This document shows positions 54,334 through 63,656 of a stretch of DNA of 64,000 nt, piece by piece. The stretch comes from Anisodus tanguticus (taxonomy: Eukaryota > Streptophyta > Magnoliopsida > Solanales > Solanaceae), in the NCBI GenBank assembly GCA_034509755.1, contig CM067547.1, positions 49,006,859 to 49,070,858 of the forward strand, in the 5' to 3' direction. The first letter of the stretch is position 1, and each line of letters begins with the position of its first letter. The position numbers and the translations under genes are program-made. The notes beneath the pieces are model-generated. The model ran no database searches and was not told the DNA's origin. It was given only the letters and a program-made list of their open reading frames with translations.

Positions 54334-55640
54334 GTGGAGGAAGAAGAATTAGCTCTGGCAGTTACCGTTCCTGGAATGATCGACTACAATAATGATTGGA
54401 TAGTCGACTCTGGCTGCTCAAATCATATGACAGGAGATAACGAGAAGCTACAGAACATGACCAAATACAAATGTGGTCGTGTGGTGGTGACAGCCAACAA
54501 CTCAAGACTAACAATCGCTCACGTCGGAAAAACAACAATTATGCCGAGATTCAGTCCGAAAGAGGTTTCACTCCAGGATGTCTTCCATGTACCTGGAATG
54601 AAGAAAAACTTACTATCAGTAGCGCAACTAACGACATCAGGCCACCATGTCGTATTCGAACCTCAAGATGTCAAGATCTATCAAGATCTTAAAATCTATG
54701 GAACATCGATGATGAGAGGACAATGCTTAGAGTATGTCTATGCAATGTCAGCAGAGTCAACTTATGTAAACAAGACTCAAAAGATCAAAACAACTGATTT
54801 TTGCCATGCAAGACTTGGACATGTAAGCTATCATAAACTCAAGGTGATGATGAAGAAATCAATGTTGAAGGGTATTCCTCAACTCGAGGTCAGAACAGAG
54901 ATTGTTTGTGCAGGCTGCCAATACGATAAGACGCATCAGTTACCGTATGAAGACTTAAAGTTCAAAGCCAAAGCACCATTGGAGCTGGTTCATTCTGACT
55001 TATTCGGGCGAGTCAAGCAATCATCAATCAGTGGCATGCAATACATGGTTACATTCATTGACGACTTCTCACGGTACTATGGGTTTTCTTTCTAAAAGAA
55101 AATTTTGAAACTTTTTCAAAATTTAAAGAGTTCAAGGAAATAGCGGAAGGAGAACTCGGCAAGAAAATCCAATGCCTCCGAACAAATAACGGTGATGAAT
55201 ATACATCAGATGAGTTCTTTCAGTACCCATGAGAATGCCATATACGCCATCAATTCACATGTGCAAATACGCCACAACAGAATGGAGTAGTTGAGAGGAA
55301 GAATCGACACCTTGCAGAGGTATGTCGAAGCATGCTACCTTCGAAGAATGTTCCAGGAAGATTTTGGGCAGAAGGTATGAAAACAGCAACTCATGTCATC
55401 AATAGACTTCCTCAAGCGAAGTTAGGGTTCTTTCACCATTTGAAAACTGTGGAGTAGTAAACCTGCAGTAAGTCACTTTCGAGTATTTGGATGTGTGTGC
55501 TACATGTTTGTGCCAAGTCATCTACGTAGCAAATTTGATAAAAAAGTGATACAGTGTATCTTTGTGGGATACAACAACCAAAGGAAAGGGTGGAAATACT
55601 GCGACCCAACAATTGGAAAATGTTATACATCAAGAAATGT
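54334..55640 (+). pseudogene. Protease and integrase of the RT-less copia copy
   Basis: The open part 54334-55095 reads DWIVDSGCSNHMTGD (protease, D-S-G-C), then FCHARLGHVSYHKLKVMMKK, CAGCQYDKTHQLPY, LVHSDLFGRV (first integrase Asp) and YMVTFIDDFSRYY. A frameshift follows. CLRTNNGDEYTSDEF has Asn where the second Asp belongs, and TPQQNGVVERKNRHLAEVCR has the catalytic Glu. The C-terminal motif lies at about 55530-55620. Confidence 0.85.
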
Positions 55641-55678
55641 GGTATTCGATGAGGCAGCATCATGATGGTCACCTCAAA

Positions 55679-55996
55679 AGGAAGAGTTACCAGATTCTAA
55701 TGAAATAGAAGACAATTTGCAAAAGAAGATGGGGAGCAAATTGTTGAAGTACATCCAAGTCCAGAAAAGGAACATGAAGATCAAAGTGAGGATGAAAATG
55801 CTGAGGACGAGGCAACACAGAATTCGTGAAAAACATGCATGTATCAAAGAGTAGAAGACCGTCAACCAGAAGGAGTAAGCCCACAACCTCGGAGATCGAC
55901 AAGAGTTCGAAAGTCAAATCCCAAGTACGCCAATACTGCTATAGATGAAGAAGAGTTAAGGATGCAAAAACAAATTAAGTTGGTGCCGAGTGGGAG
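55679..55996 (+). pseudogene. Integrase tail joined directly to the 3' end
   Basis: The tail reads RRSTRVRKSNPKYANTAIDE, then EELRMQKQIKLVPSGS, and passes into the purine tract GAGTGGGAGTG and the LTR at 55997. In autonomous relatives some 500 codons of RT and RNase H lie between STRVR..PKYAN and the LTR. The identical join in the left arm shows it is not a private deletion. Confidence 0.78.
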
Positions 55997-56491
55997 TGTT
56001 AAAAGTCATCATCAACTTAATATCTAAGATAATGAATAAATCAATCCCGAATGTTCAAGTAGTTCTAGAGAGTTGAAAGAAGAACTTTATGATGAAAGTT
56101 CTAGAGTGGAGTCTAGAAAGAATAACTCTAGAAATAAATAGAAGAGTGATTCTAGAAAAAGGTAGTGAGAAATATTGTAGAATAGAGTAGTAATTAAGTA
56201 TCCTAACTAGATTCTTCTATCACCACCTATAAATAGAGGTGGTCTATTTGAATTGTAATTAAGTGAGTAAGAAGTTTTCAAGAAGTGAGAGTAAGTCCAA
56301 AGTGTGCATCCAAAACGTGTCTAAGTGAGTCTAAAGTGTGTGTAAGCTAAAGTGTGAGTGTCAAGTGTTGGTAAAAATAAAAGAGTAAGAACTTGGTGTA
56401 TATTGTGGTCAAGTTATAGTGTTCAAGTCTTGGTATAATTACTTTCACAATAATAAAGTAATTACGTTTACACGTGTTGTGGTGTCTAATG
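55997..56491 (+). repeat. 3' LTR of the plus-strand copia copy
   Basis: It starts TGTTAAAAGTCATCATC and ends GTGGTGTCTAATG, where CA is expected at the tip. It contains CACCTATAAATAGAGGTGG, a TATA box inside a short palindrome. Confidence 0.85.
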
Positions 56492-56829
56492 TAATTCACA
56501 TTCTTTTATAATACCAAGGATGAAATGGTCTGAAAATCGGGTAGGGACATATTGGTGAAACAAGATTTTCACTTAACAAATTCAAAATATAAAAAAGAAA
56601 CAGTCGAAAAAATTTAAGGGTATTCAACTTCTGCTATGGATACATATAAAACAATTTTTATCTCATAGAGTTCGGATAAATTGTCCCCTTAGCTCTGCCA
56701 TGAGGTCAAGACCCTCTCATCGAAGCTTTTGAACCTCAAGTTATTTACACGTATAGCGAACACTAATTTATGATAAATATCGATAAAAATGATTCAACAT
56801 TTGTCATTGCATATTCTTGAACAATTATA
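56492..56829. other. Kinase intron 1 sequence, no element recognised
   Basis: AT-rich sequence between the copia composite and the foldback MITE. Nothing else was recognised. Confidence 0.4.
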
Positions 56830-57219
56830 GAGTTTTGGGCCAAAAACATCATTTAACTATACTCAAAACATATTATACATCCTTTAACTATACGCAAAAC
56901 GTAATATACATCCTTCAACTAGCAAATGAACAAAAAACATCCTTAATGTATTCAAAGCTTAGCAAGTTTCACGTTTCCATGAAACTCTGTTAAAAAACTA
57001 ACAGACACCCTACCATGTGCATGTCAATGACTCCAAGCACCCCAAAATTAGTCCACTGTTAGTTTTGAGTAGGGTGTGTTAGTTTTTTAACAGAGTTTCA
57101 TGGAAGGGTGAAACTTGCTAAGCTCTGAATACATTAAGGATTTTTTTTGATCATTTGCTAGTTGAAGGATGTACATTATGTTTTGAGTATAGTTAAAGGA
57201 TGTTTTTGGCCCAAAACTC
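56830..57219. mobile_element. Foldback MITE, probably Mutator-like (390 bp)
   Basis: Arms of about 170 bp start GAGTTTTGGGCCAAAAACATC and end in the exact complement. The flanks ACAATTATA and AATAATTATA are similar but offset by one base, so a 9-bp duplication is plausible but not proven. There is no coding capacity. Confidence 0.75.
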
Positions 57220-57232
57220 AATAATTATATTC

Positions 57233-57409
57233 TATTAGGAGTCCCACATGGAATATGAAATGGGAACATGGACTCCTTATATGGACTTGGACAATCCTCA
57301 CCCTACAAGCTAGCTTTTGGGGTTGAGTTAGGCCTCAAAAGCTAGCTTGTAGGGTGAGGATTTTCCAAGTCCATATAAGGATTTCATATCCGATGTGGGG
57401 CTCTTAACA
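57233..57409. repeat. Palindromic pair of LTR-like short repeats
   Basis: The left copy reads GGAGTCCCACATGG ... TCCTTATATGGACTTGGACAA ... CTAGCTTTTGGGGTTGAG. The right copy is its inverse, from CTCAAAAGCTAGCTTG to GATGTGGGGCTCTTAACA. The arms are about 80 bp around a short centre. It is the same family as 17936-18050 and 49609-49705. Confidence 0.75.
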
Positions 57410-57431
57410 TATTCGACAACCCTTTGCAAAG

Positions 57432-58547
57432 ACAAATATTTTGGGTCTCACTGTTGTATGGGGCGAAGTGTTGGCCAGTCAAGAACGTTCACATTCAGAA
57501 GATGAAAGTAGCGGAGATGTGGATGTGTGATCATACTAGGAGATATATGATTAGGAACGAAGATATACTGGACAAGGTCGGAGTGGCCCCTATGGAGGAC
57601 AAGATGAGGAAAGCAAGACTGAGATAGTTTGGGCATGTAAAGAGGAGGTGTGAGGATGCGCCAGTTAGTAGATGTGAGAGATTGATGGTCGTGAGAGTTA
57701 TGAGAGATAGAGGTAGGACGAAGAAGAACTGGGAGAGGTGATTAGTGTTGGAATCGAAATAATCAGGGCGTCATGCGGAAGCTAATAATTGCAAACCTTA
57801 AACGATGATAAATCAGATGACAAAGAAAACTATACTAAAAAGACATAATATTTTAATATGATTTGGTCAAGTGACGTACATATTAGGAAGAATAATATGA
57901 AAAACATGAAACCTATTGAGAGAAAAATATCCCCCTAAATAAAATTCTCTAATGACTACATTGTGGATGTTACTGTGTGTGTATGAGAAGAAAGGATCCT
58001 CTATTTATAGAATTCCAATAGTAGAGTCCTTTTCTACAAAGAAAATATTTTCTACCAAGAAATCATTTTTAAGTAAAACACAATTATGCTAGAATCCAAA
58101 TAAGGTAGAAAATTCAGGGCAAATCCTAAGAAATAGACAGGATATGGCTCAACCCAGTTCACTGAAGATATGACCTTAGATAGAAAGATTTGACGGTCGA
58201 GGATTATGATAGAGGGGTAGTAGGTGTTTGTGTTTTGTCGCGTTGTGTGTGAGAGAGGGGGGGGGGGGTAGTCTTTCCATCTCCTCTTCTCATTTTCGCA
58301 GTTGTATTATTTTGGTATCGCGTCGATCATTATCTTTATGTGTGTATTACTATGTTGTACCATTTGTTTTGTATCTTGATATTTTGCTGCCTTATTTCTC
58401 ATGCAACCTAGCATTGATTAAGTTTCTTTTGAGCCGAGGGTCTATCGGAAACAACCTCCCTACCCGCAAAGGTGGAGGTAAGGTCTGCGTCATCATACCC
58501 TCACCAAACCCCACTTGTGGGATTACACTGGGTATGTTGTTGTTGTA
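57432..58547 (+). mobile_element. RTE LINE 3' fragment, split by an LTR-like insertion
   Basis: TTGTATGGGGCGAAGTGTTGG to GGGAGAGGTGATTAG (57432-57745) and AGGATATGGCTCAACC onward (58140-58547) match the end of the LINE at 34170-34990 (VKNVHIQKMKVAEMW, ARLR-FGHVKRR). The tail is the TS-like GGTGGAGGTAAGGTCTGCG ... GGGTATGTTGTTGTTG. A run of about 12 G near 58257 may be a sequencing or assembly weak spot. Confidence 0.8.
57746..58139 (-). repeat. Probable solo LTR inside the RTE fragment
   Basis: It begins TGTTGGAATCG and ends AAATAGACA. It separates two parts of the LINE that are contiguous elsewhere. A sense TATA-like TCTATAAATAGAGG on the minus strand fits an LTR. No 5-bp duplication was seen. 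Confidence 0.5.
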
Positions 58548-58749
58548 GCCAGTCGAATTTACTATATTCTATTTCTGGATGGTATACAAAAATTATACAC
58601 AGATTATATGCAATTATGCACAACTATACATTCCTCTGTTATTTTTTAGTTTAAATGATTGGTTGGTGGCTATTTAGGTTAATTCTTCAATTTTTTAGTT
58701 GATGTTTTTATTCTCCTAATATATCAAAATTCACTTTTTTTGTTTGCAG

Positions 58750-58922
58750 AAGCCACACACCAAAAGGCTTCTAATAAAGAAGATAGAAACAACAGTATTG
58801 CAGCTCAAACATTTAAATTCAGAGAATTGGTAACAGAAACAAAGAATTTTCGACAAGAATGTCTTATAGGTGAAGGTGGATTTGGACGTGTTTACAAGGG
58901 TCGCCTTGACAAAACTGATCAG
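58750..58922 (+). CDS. Kinase exon 2: start of the kinase domain
   Basis: It follows TTTGTTTGCAG. It reads FKFRELVTETKNFRQECLIG, then the nucleotide-binding loop GEGGFGRVYKGRLDKTDQ, and ends CAG before GTACAT. It is open throughout. Confidence 0.88.
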
Positions 58923-59831
58923 GTACATACTTAAACATTTGAAAATTTTCACAATATTATCAAACCTCTCTATAATAGTATCGTTGTTCGATTTTTTCCT
59001 ACTATAGCAAAATGTTATTATAAAGAATATATAATATAGCATAACATAAAAATTAATTTAAAAGAAAACTAACTATTAAAGTGAAATGCTGCTATAAAGG
59101 ATGATTGTTATAAAAATGTCTGACCGTATATGGTTCCTATTTTGCACAAAAGGCCTTTTCTGAGACCGTTTGCCTAGTGAACTAAATTTATATAAAAAGT
59201 AATATAAAATAAAATTAATCTCATTACTTCTAAAGGCGAAATTTAGCTCGCTGGAGCAATAAGGGGAAAATTTAAAGAGTGACCTAAAAAAAGGTCATTG
59301 TAGTGCAAATAATCTAGAAGAGGATAGAGGGTGGTGGTAAAATTCACAAATACCCATCTTTTAGCCCTTTTAATTGAAAAACGCAATGGAATTTCAAATA
59401 CATGTGAAACTCCAGTATATTAATATGGAGTTTCACCAGTAAAATCTGATACTTCGTGATAGTGTTTATTTTTCAAAGATAATATCGAAAACTGGCTAAC
59501 GGTACCATTTATACGAGTGATGGATTTCATACTTTCAGGATTTTCAAACTTGTGTGCCAATTAGAGTCAGCCTAGAAGCCCATAGGATATATTTTTGGCA
59601 AAGTTACACATTTGATGCTCCCCAAAAATAATTACTGTCGCTAGTAAAAAAAAAGGCAACTCGGTGTACTAAGCTTTCGTTATGTGCGGAGTCCGGAAAA
59701 GAGCCTGACCACATGGGTCTATTGTACACAGTCTTACGCTGTATTTTTGTGCAAGAGGCTATTTCTATGACTTGAACTCATGATCTCCTGATCATATGAC
59801 AACAACTTTACCCACTAGTTATGTATATCAA

Positions 59832-59865
<34 letters not shown>

Positions 59866-59963
59866 GTGAGCGGCTATATAATGTGAAATCCCAATTTTTT
59901 ATATTAAAAAAAAAAAAGGCCCTGAAAGTGCACTAACTAATTGCGCACTTTTTTTTTCTTCGG
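58923..59963 (+). other. Kinase intron 2
   Basis: It starts GTACAT and ends TTCTTCGG, lacking the AG. It holds an Au SINE (59650-59820) and an AT dinucleotide repeat at about 59836-59866. The rest shows nothing recognisable. Confidence 0.6.
59650..59820 (-). mobile_element. Au SINE in kinase intron 2
   Basis: Sense strand: GGTAAAGTTGTTGTCATATG, box B-like GAGTTCAAGTCATAG, AAATAGCCTCTTGCAC, TACAATAGACCC and CTTAGTACACCGAGTTGCC with a T-run. The flanks share CTAGT. It is more diverged than the copy at 32080. Confidence 0.82.
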
Positions 59964-60153
59964 GTAGTTGCAGTGAAGCAACTTGATCGCAACGGATTGC
60001 AAGGAAACAAAGAATTCCTAGTAGAAGTATTAATGTTGAGTCTACTGCACCATTCAAATCTGGTAACTTTAGTAGGGTATTGTGCTGATGGAGAACAAAG
60101 ACTTTTGGTTTATGAGTACATGCCATTGGGATCTTTGGAGGATCATCTACTTT
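59964..60153 (+). CDS. Kinase exon 3: catalytic Lys to hinge
   Basis: Residues VVAVKQLDRNGLQGNKEFLV carry the ATP-anchoring Lys and, in FLVEVLMLSLLHH, the helix-C Glu. NLVTLVGYCADGEQRLLVYE and MPLGSLEDHL follow. The expected acceptor AG is GG (59962-59963) after a good pyrimidine tract; using the next AG gives an immediate stop. The donor is T then GTATTT. Confidence 0.82.
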
Positions 60154-60315
60154 GTATTTATCTTATCAATTCTCCTTCTTACATTACCTGCACCTGAAAC
60201 TTTTTGCAAAGTTTATCTTAGAATAATTTAACTATACCTATATGTATATATCAAATAATAGAAAAATATCAGAAAATGATAAATTTAGACGCAAAAACAC
60301 TAAGTAGATTGTCAC

Positions 60316-61368
60316 TGTTGATTACAATGGTGCAGAAAATGAAAATAAGTAACTGCTAAGTATTACAACAAAATGAAATTACAACAATCTGAAATTTCAG
60401 TAAACTGGAACAAGAAACTGATTGCTTGGTCGAGTGATGGCACTCTGTCTTTAAGACAAGATTTTCCCGTATATATCATTTCTACGTTCTGGACAGTAGT
60501 CTCCCAAGATAAAATAGCAACTCAACAAATGAGCAAAGGAAACTCAAGTGTTACTTTGAAGAACTTTAAGTAATGAAATGATGTTGGAAAGTAGTAAGAA
60601 GAATCTGATTTCGTTTGTGTGTTGTGTAGTCTCAACAATTAAGCAAAGGCTTCATTATATAGTGCAAGGAGGGGACTTATCAACTGCCCACATAATTGAT
60701 GTTTACTGGCCAAGTAATGACAATTAGAGAGGTAGTAATTCAGTCAAATAAATGATGAATTGTTGTGCAACGGATTAGAGCTTTTAGTGAGAGTTATTCA
60801 GCCAAGTAATGGCTGAATTGATGTGAATATTAATGGAGGTTAACGTTCCAAAACCAACAGTAAAAGCACAAGTTCTCTGCCCATTTCGTCTTCTCTGAAA
60901 CCCCAGGGACCAAACTGCAAATATGAAGTAATTTGGGTCCAAAAAGATAATATCAGAAGAAGCCCGTGACCCGTGACCAGACCGGACGGCCGGCGGCGGC
61001 GCGCGTGTGGGCTTAGCATCGAACCAAAGCACATCTAGGTCCTCCCTCCTTCAAACACATGGGTTACCCCTTGGGGTCCCAAATCCCAAGCCAATTTTGA
61101 GACTTATAAACTAAACAAATCTTTATTCCCCCACCGATGAGGGAGGATTGGTCAAAACCCATATTTTCATGCTTCAAACACCCCACTTCGTGGACCAATA
61201 TCTCTTTCATTTCTCAATGAAATTTGACGATCCTTGGCCCTACGGTCATCTACTTACTTAGTAGATTATGCACGTGTGAAGAATCAAAGTCTCCGACATG
61301 CGGAACCCTAGTGTTTAAGTCATTAAAGATGGTTGGACGCAACTCCCACCAAAGACAAATTTCCAACA
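60316..61368 (-). repeat. Solo LTR related to element C, in kinase intron 3
   Basis: Plus-strand ends TGTTGATTACAATGG and TTTCCAACA. The flanks GTCAC (60311-60315) and ATCAC (61369-61373) form a likely duplication with one change. It shares with C the blocks TTTAAGACAAGATT, AGTCTCCCAAGATAAAA, GGGACCAAACTGCA, GCGGCGGCGCGCGTGTGGGC and the terminal 150 bp. Confidence 0.82.
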
Positions 61369-61777
61369 ATCACTTCATCAACTCATGTTATATAATATCT
61401 ACGTGGTGCCATGTGGATATTGCGGAAAGTGAGTTGTTGATATTGCTTTACTTAGGTGTATGTAGTATGAAGGAAACAATTTGACGGAAAATGTTTTCCT
61501 AAAAATATTTCTTGGGGTGAAGTGATGGTCACGGGTGATAGGGGTTGGGGTGGTCAAAGGATGGGTGGAGGAGGAAATAATAAACTTGGATGTCAATTAT
61601 AGAACTTGTTTGCCCTACCCCACTCGAAAAGTCACTTTCCTGACTTTTAACAAACCTGTTTTTCTAGATAAAATTCTAGCTCAGCCACTATATACGGAAT
61701 AATGATATTCCATTTTTCCAATATCTTCAATGTGTATATCAGCTCTTTATTAATCATTTATAATATATTTTCTTCAG

Positions 61778-61881
61778 ATCTTCAACCAGGCCAACCTCCA
61801 CTAGATTGGCTCACAAGGATGAAAATAGCATTGGATGCAGCAAAAGGACTAGAATATTTACATGACAAAGCCAATCCACCA
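61778..61881 (+). CDS. Kinase exon 4, truncated by an LTR
   Basis: It follows CTTCAG. LQPGQPPLDWLTRMKIALDA and AKGLEYLHDKANPP are intact, then the sequence passes into LTR homology at GTTGCG (61882) just before the expected catalytic loop (V-I-Y-R-D). A stop follows at 61900. Confidence 0.85.
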
Positions 61882-63108
61882 GTTGCGACCGACCAACTTT
61901 AACGGCTTAAACACTAGTGTAACGTATGTTGGAGAATCCGGTTCTTCACACATGCATGATCTACTAAGTACGTAGATAACCGTAGGGCCAAGAATCGTCA
62001 AATTTCATTGAGAAATGAAAGAGATATTGGTTCACGAAGTAAGGTGTTTGAAGCATGGAAAGTGTGGTATTGTGTGTAATTCTCCCACATCGGTAGAGGA
62101 AGAAAGAATTGTTGTGTATATAAGACTCGAAATTGGTTTGGGGTTTGGGACCCCAAGGGGTATCCCATGTGTTTAAAGGAGGGAGGACCTAGATGTGCTT
62201 CGGTTCGAGGAAAGACCACACGCGCGCGCCGCCGCCCGCCCGTCCGGTCCGGTTCCGGTTCCGGTTCCGAGTTCCGGTTCACGGGTCACGGCCGTGGGTC
62301 GTGGGCCTTCGATATTATCTTTTTGGGCCGAAAACTTTGCCGAAGCGTTTGATCCCGAAGTTTCGACGTACGATTTGAACCGAATTCTTTCGGATGTACT
62401 TGTTTGGTCCCGAAGTTTCAAGATGTACAGTTTGGTCCCCGAAGTTTCAAGATGTACGTTTGGTCCCCGAAGTTCGAATTTCGATGGTCAAAACAGAAAC
62501 GTCACACTCAATTCAGCCATTTATTTTGGCTGAATTACTCCTCCTATAATGGCCAAATCTGTTGGTTCTTTCACCATTTATGTTGGTGACTTTACTACCT
62601 CCATAATGGCCATTATTTGGCTATTATGGAGGCAGTTTTCAGCCCCTCCCTCACCTATATAAACACACCCTTACACCATTGTTGAGAACGACAAAGAACA
62701 GAAAAATAACAGTTCATAAAGCTCACGAAAATACACAACAAAAACAATTTTCTTCCTACAACTTCCAAGCATCATTTCGTTACTCAATATTCTTCACGGG
62801 AGCTCTTGAGTTTCCTTTGCTCAAGGGTTCCATTGCTGTTTTATCTTGGGAGACAAATTGTCCAGGACGTATAAAGGATACATACGGGGCAATATTGTCT
62901 TAAGGACAGAGTGCCACACTCGACTCAGCAAAACCAGTTTCCATTTTTTCGTTTTCAACAAAATTGTAATTTCAGTTTTGTGGTTATCTTGTAATTTTCA
63001 GATTACTAGTTGAACTATTGAATCTTTGTTTATCCTTTCGAATACTTGTAATAGTTATATACTTCCCGTACTGCTTTATAAAGTACCATAGAGCAAAAAC
63101 TCCCAACA
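61882..63108 (+). repeat. LTR related to element C, 5'-truncated, fused to kinase exon 4
   Basis: Homology to the C-type LTR begins at GTTGCG, about 28 bp inside the usual LTR start, and runs to the intact end AAACTCCCAACA at 63108. TATA box CCTATATAAACAC near 62654. It contains ACGGGGCAATATTGTCTTAAGG (62876-62904) and tandem GATGTACAGTTTGGTCCC words (62418-62475). No target duplication matches, so a deletion removed the kinase segment together with the LTR tip. Confidence 0.85.
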
Positions 63109-63302
63109 GTTTTAACTTTTGACCTTGAAGGTTGCCCATGAGATAAGCTGCGGTCAAAAGTTCAAAATTATCCATTTTCAAGGCTAAGTTTATCTGACAA
63201 AGCTAAATTTATCCGACAAAGCGTCATTCGATGCTAATAATATTTTCTATGTCGTCAATGCATAGAACAAAAACTCATTTTTTGTTGTTATACTTATTTC
63301 AG
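63109..63302 (+). other. End of the last kinase intron
   Basis: AT-rich sequence ending TTATTTCAG before exon 5. No trace of the missing kinase exon part was found here. Confidence 0.6.
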
Positions 63303-63656
63303 GCTGAAACCGTATTAAAAGACACAAGTAGATACATAGAACTAGCTGATCCAATTCTTGAAGATGACTTCCCAAAGAAAAGTTTCAATCAAGCGGTTGT
63401 TGTTGCTACTATGTGCTTACAAGATGATCCAGCCGTTCGTCCATTGATCATCACTGCTCTAAGTTACCTTGGTCAAGAACCCAACAATAATTTGGGATTA
63501 ATGGGTAGTTTACCAATAAATAATAATAAATTACAATTGCCTGATGAAAAAAGTCATGATCAAGAAGAAGAAATAAATGAAGTAGAAAGAGAAAGAGCAG
63601 TTGCTGAAGCCATAGAATGTGGAGAAAATTCAAGAAACGCAATGCAAGATCACTAG
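63303..63656 (+). CDS. Kinase exon 5: end of the C-lobe and tail
   Basis: It follows TTATTTCAG. RYIELADPILEDDFPKKSFN, AVVVATMCLQDDPAVRPL and TALSYLG form the last kinase helices. The usual four residues GDVV between RPLI and TALS are missing, an in-frame loss. An acidic tail with ERERAVAEAIECGENSR ends the protein, typical of this clade. Confidence 0.85.
   Translation, partial: AETVLKDTSRYIELADPILEDDFPKKSFNQAVVVATMCLQDDPAVRPLIITALSYLGQEPNNNLGLMGSLPINNNKLQLPDEKSHDQEEEINEVERERAVAEAIECGENSRNAMQDH

Larger units (their letters stand above)
51390..56491. mobile_element. Inverted composite of two RT-less copia elements
   Basis: The left arm, minus strand: LTR 51390-51882 and interior 51883-52837. 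The right part, plus strand: truncated 5' LTR 52838-53282, interior 53283-55996, 3' LTR 55997-56491. The left arm (51390-52837) is an inverted near-copy of 55038-56491. Both copies run from the integrase C-terminus straight into the polypurine tract, with no reverse transcriptase or RNase H. No target duplication is evident around the whole. It sits in the first intron of the kinase pseudogene. Confidence 0.85.
50943..63656 (+). pseudogene. RLCK-VII protein kinase gene (PBL23-like), inactivated
   Basis: Five exons remain: 50943-51144, 58750-58922, 59964-60153, 61778-61881 and 63303-63656. They encode a receptor-like cytoplasmic kinase of subfamily VII, plasma-membrane-associated immune and growth signalling kinases. 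Splice phases agree between exons 1 and 2 (phase 1) and between 3 and 4 (phase 1). The glycine-rich loop GEGGFGRVYKG, catalytic Lys in VAVKQLD and the hinge LLVYEYMPLGSLEDHL are intact. The stretch from the catalytic loop (IYRD-x-K) through DFG, the activation loop and most of the C-lobe is missing between exons 4 and 5, with an LTR in its place. The acceptor before exon 3 reads CGG instead of CAG. Introns are swollen to 7.6 kb by elements. No active kinase can be made. Confidence 0.85.

Noticed and set aside
59836..59866. AT dinucleotide run as a regulatory site
   Set aside because: A plain microsatellite inside an intron.
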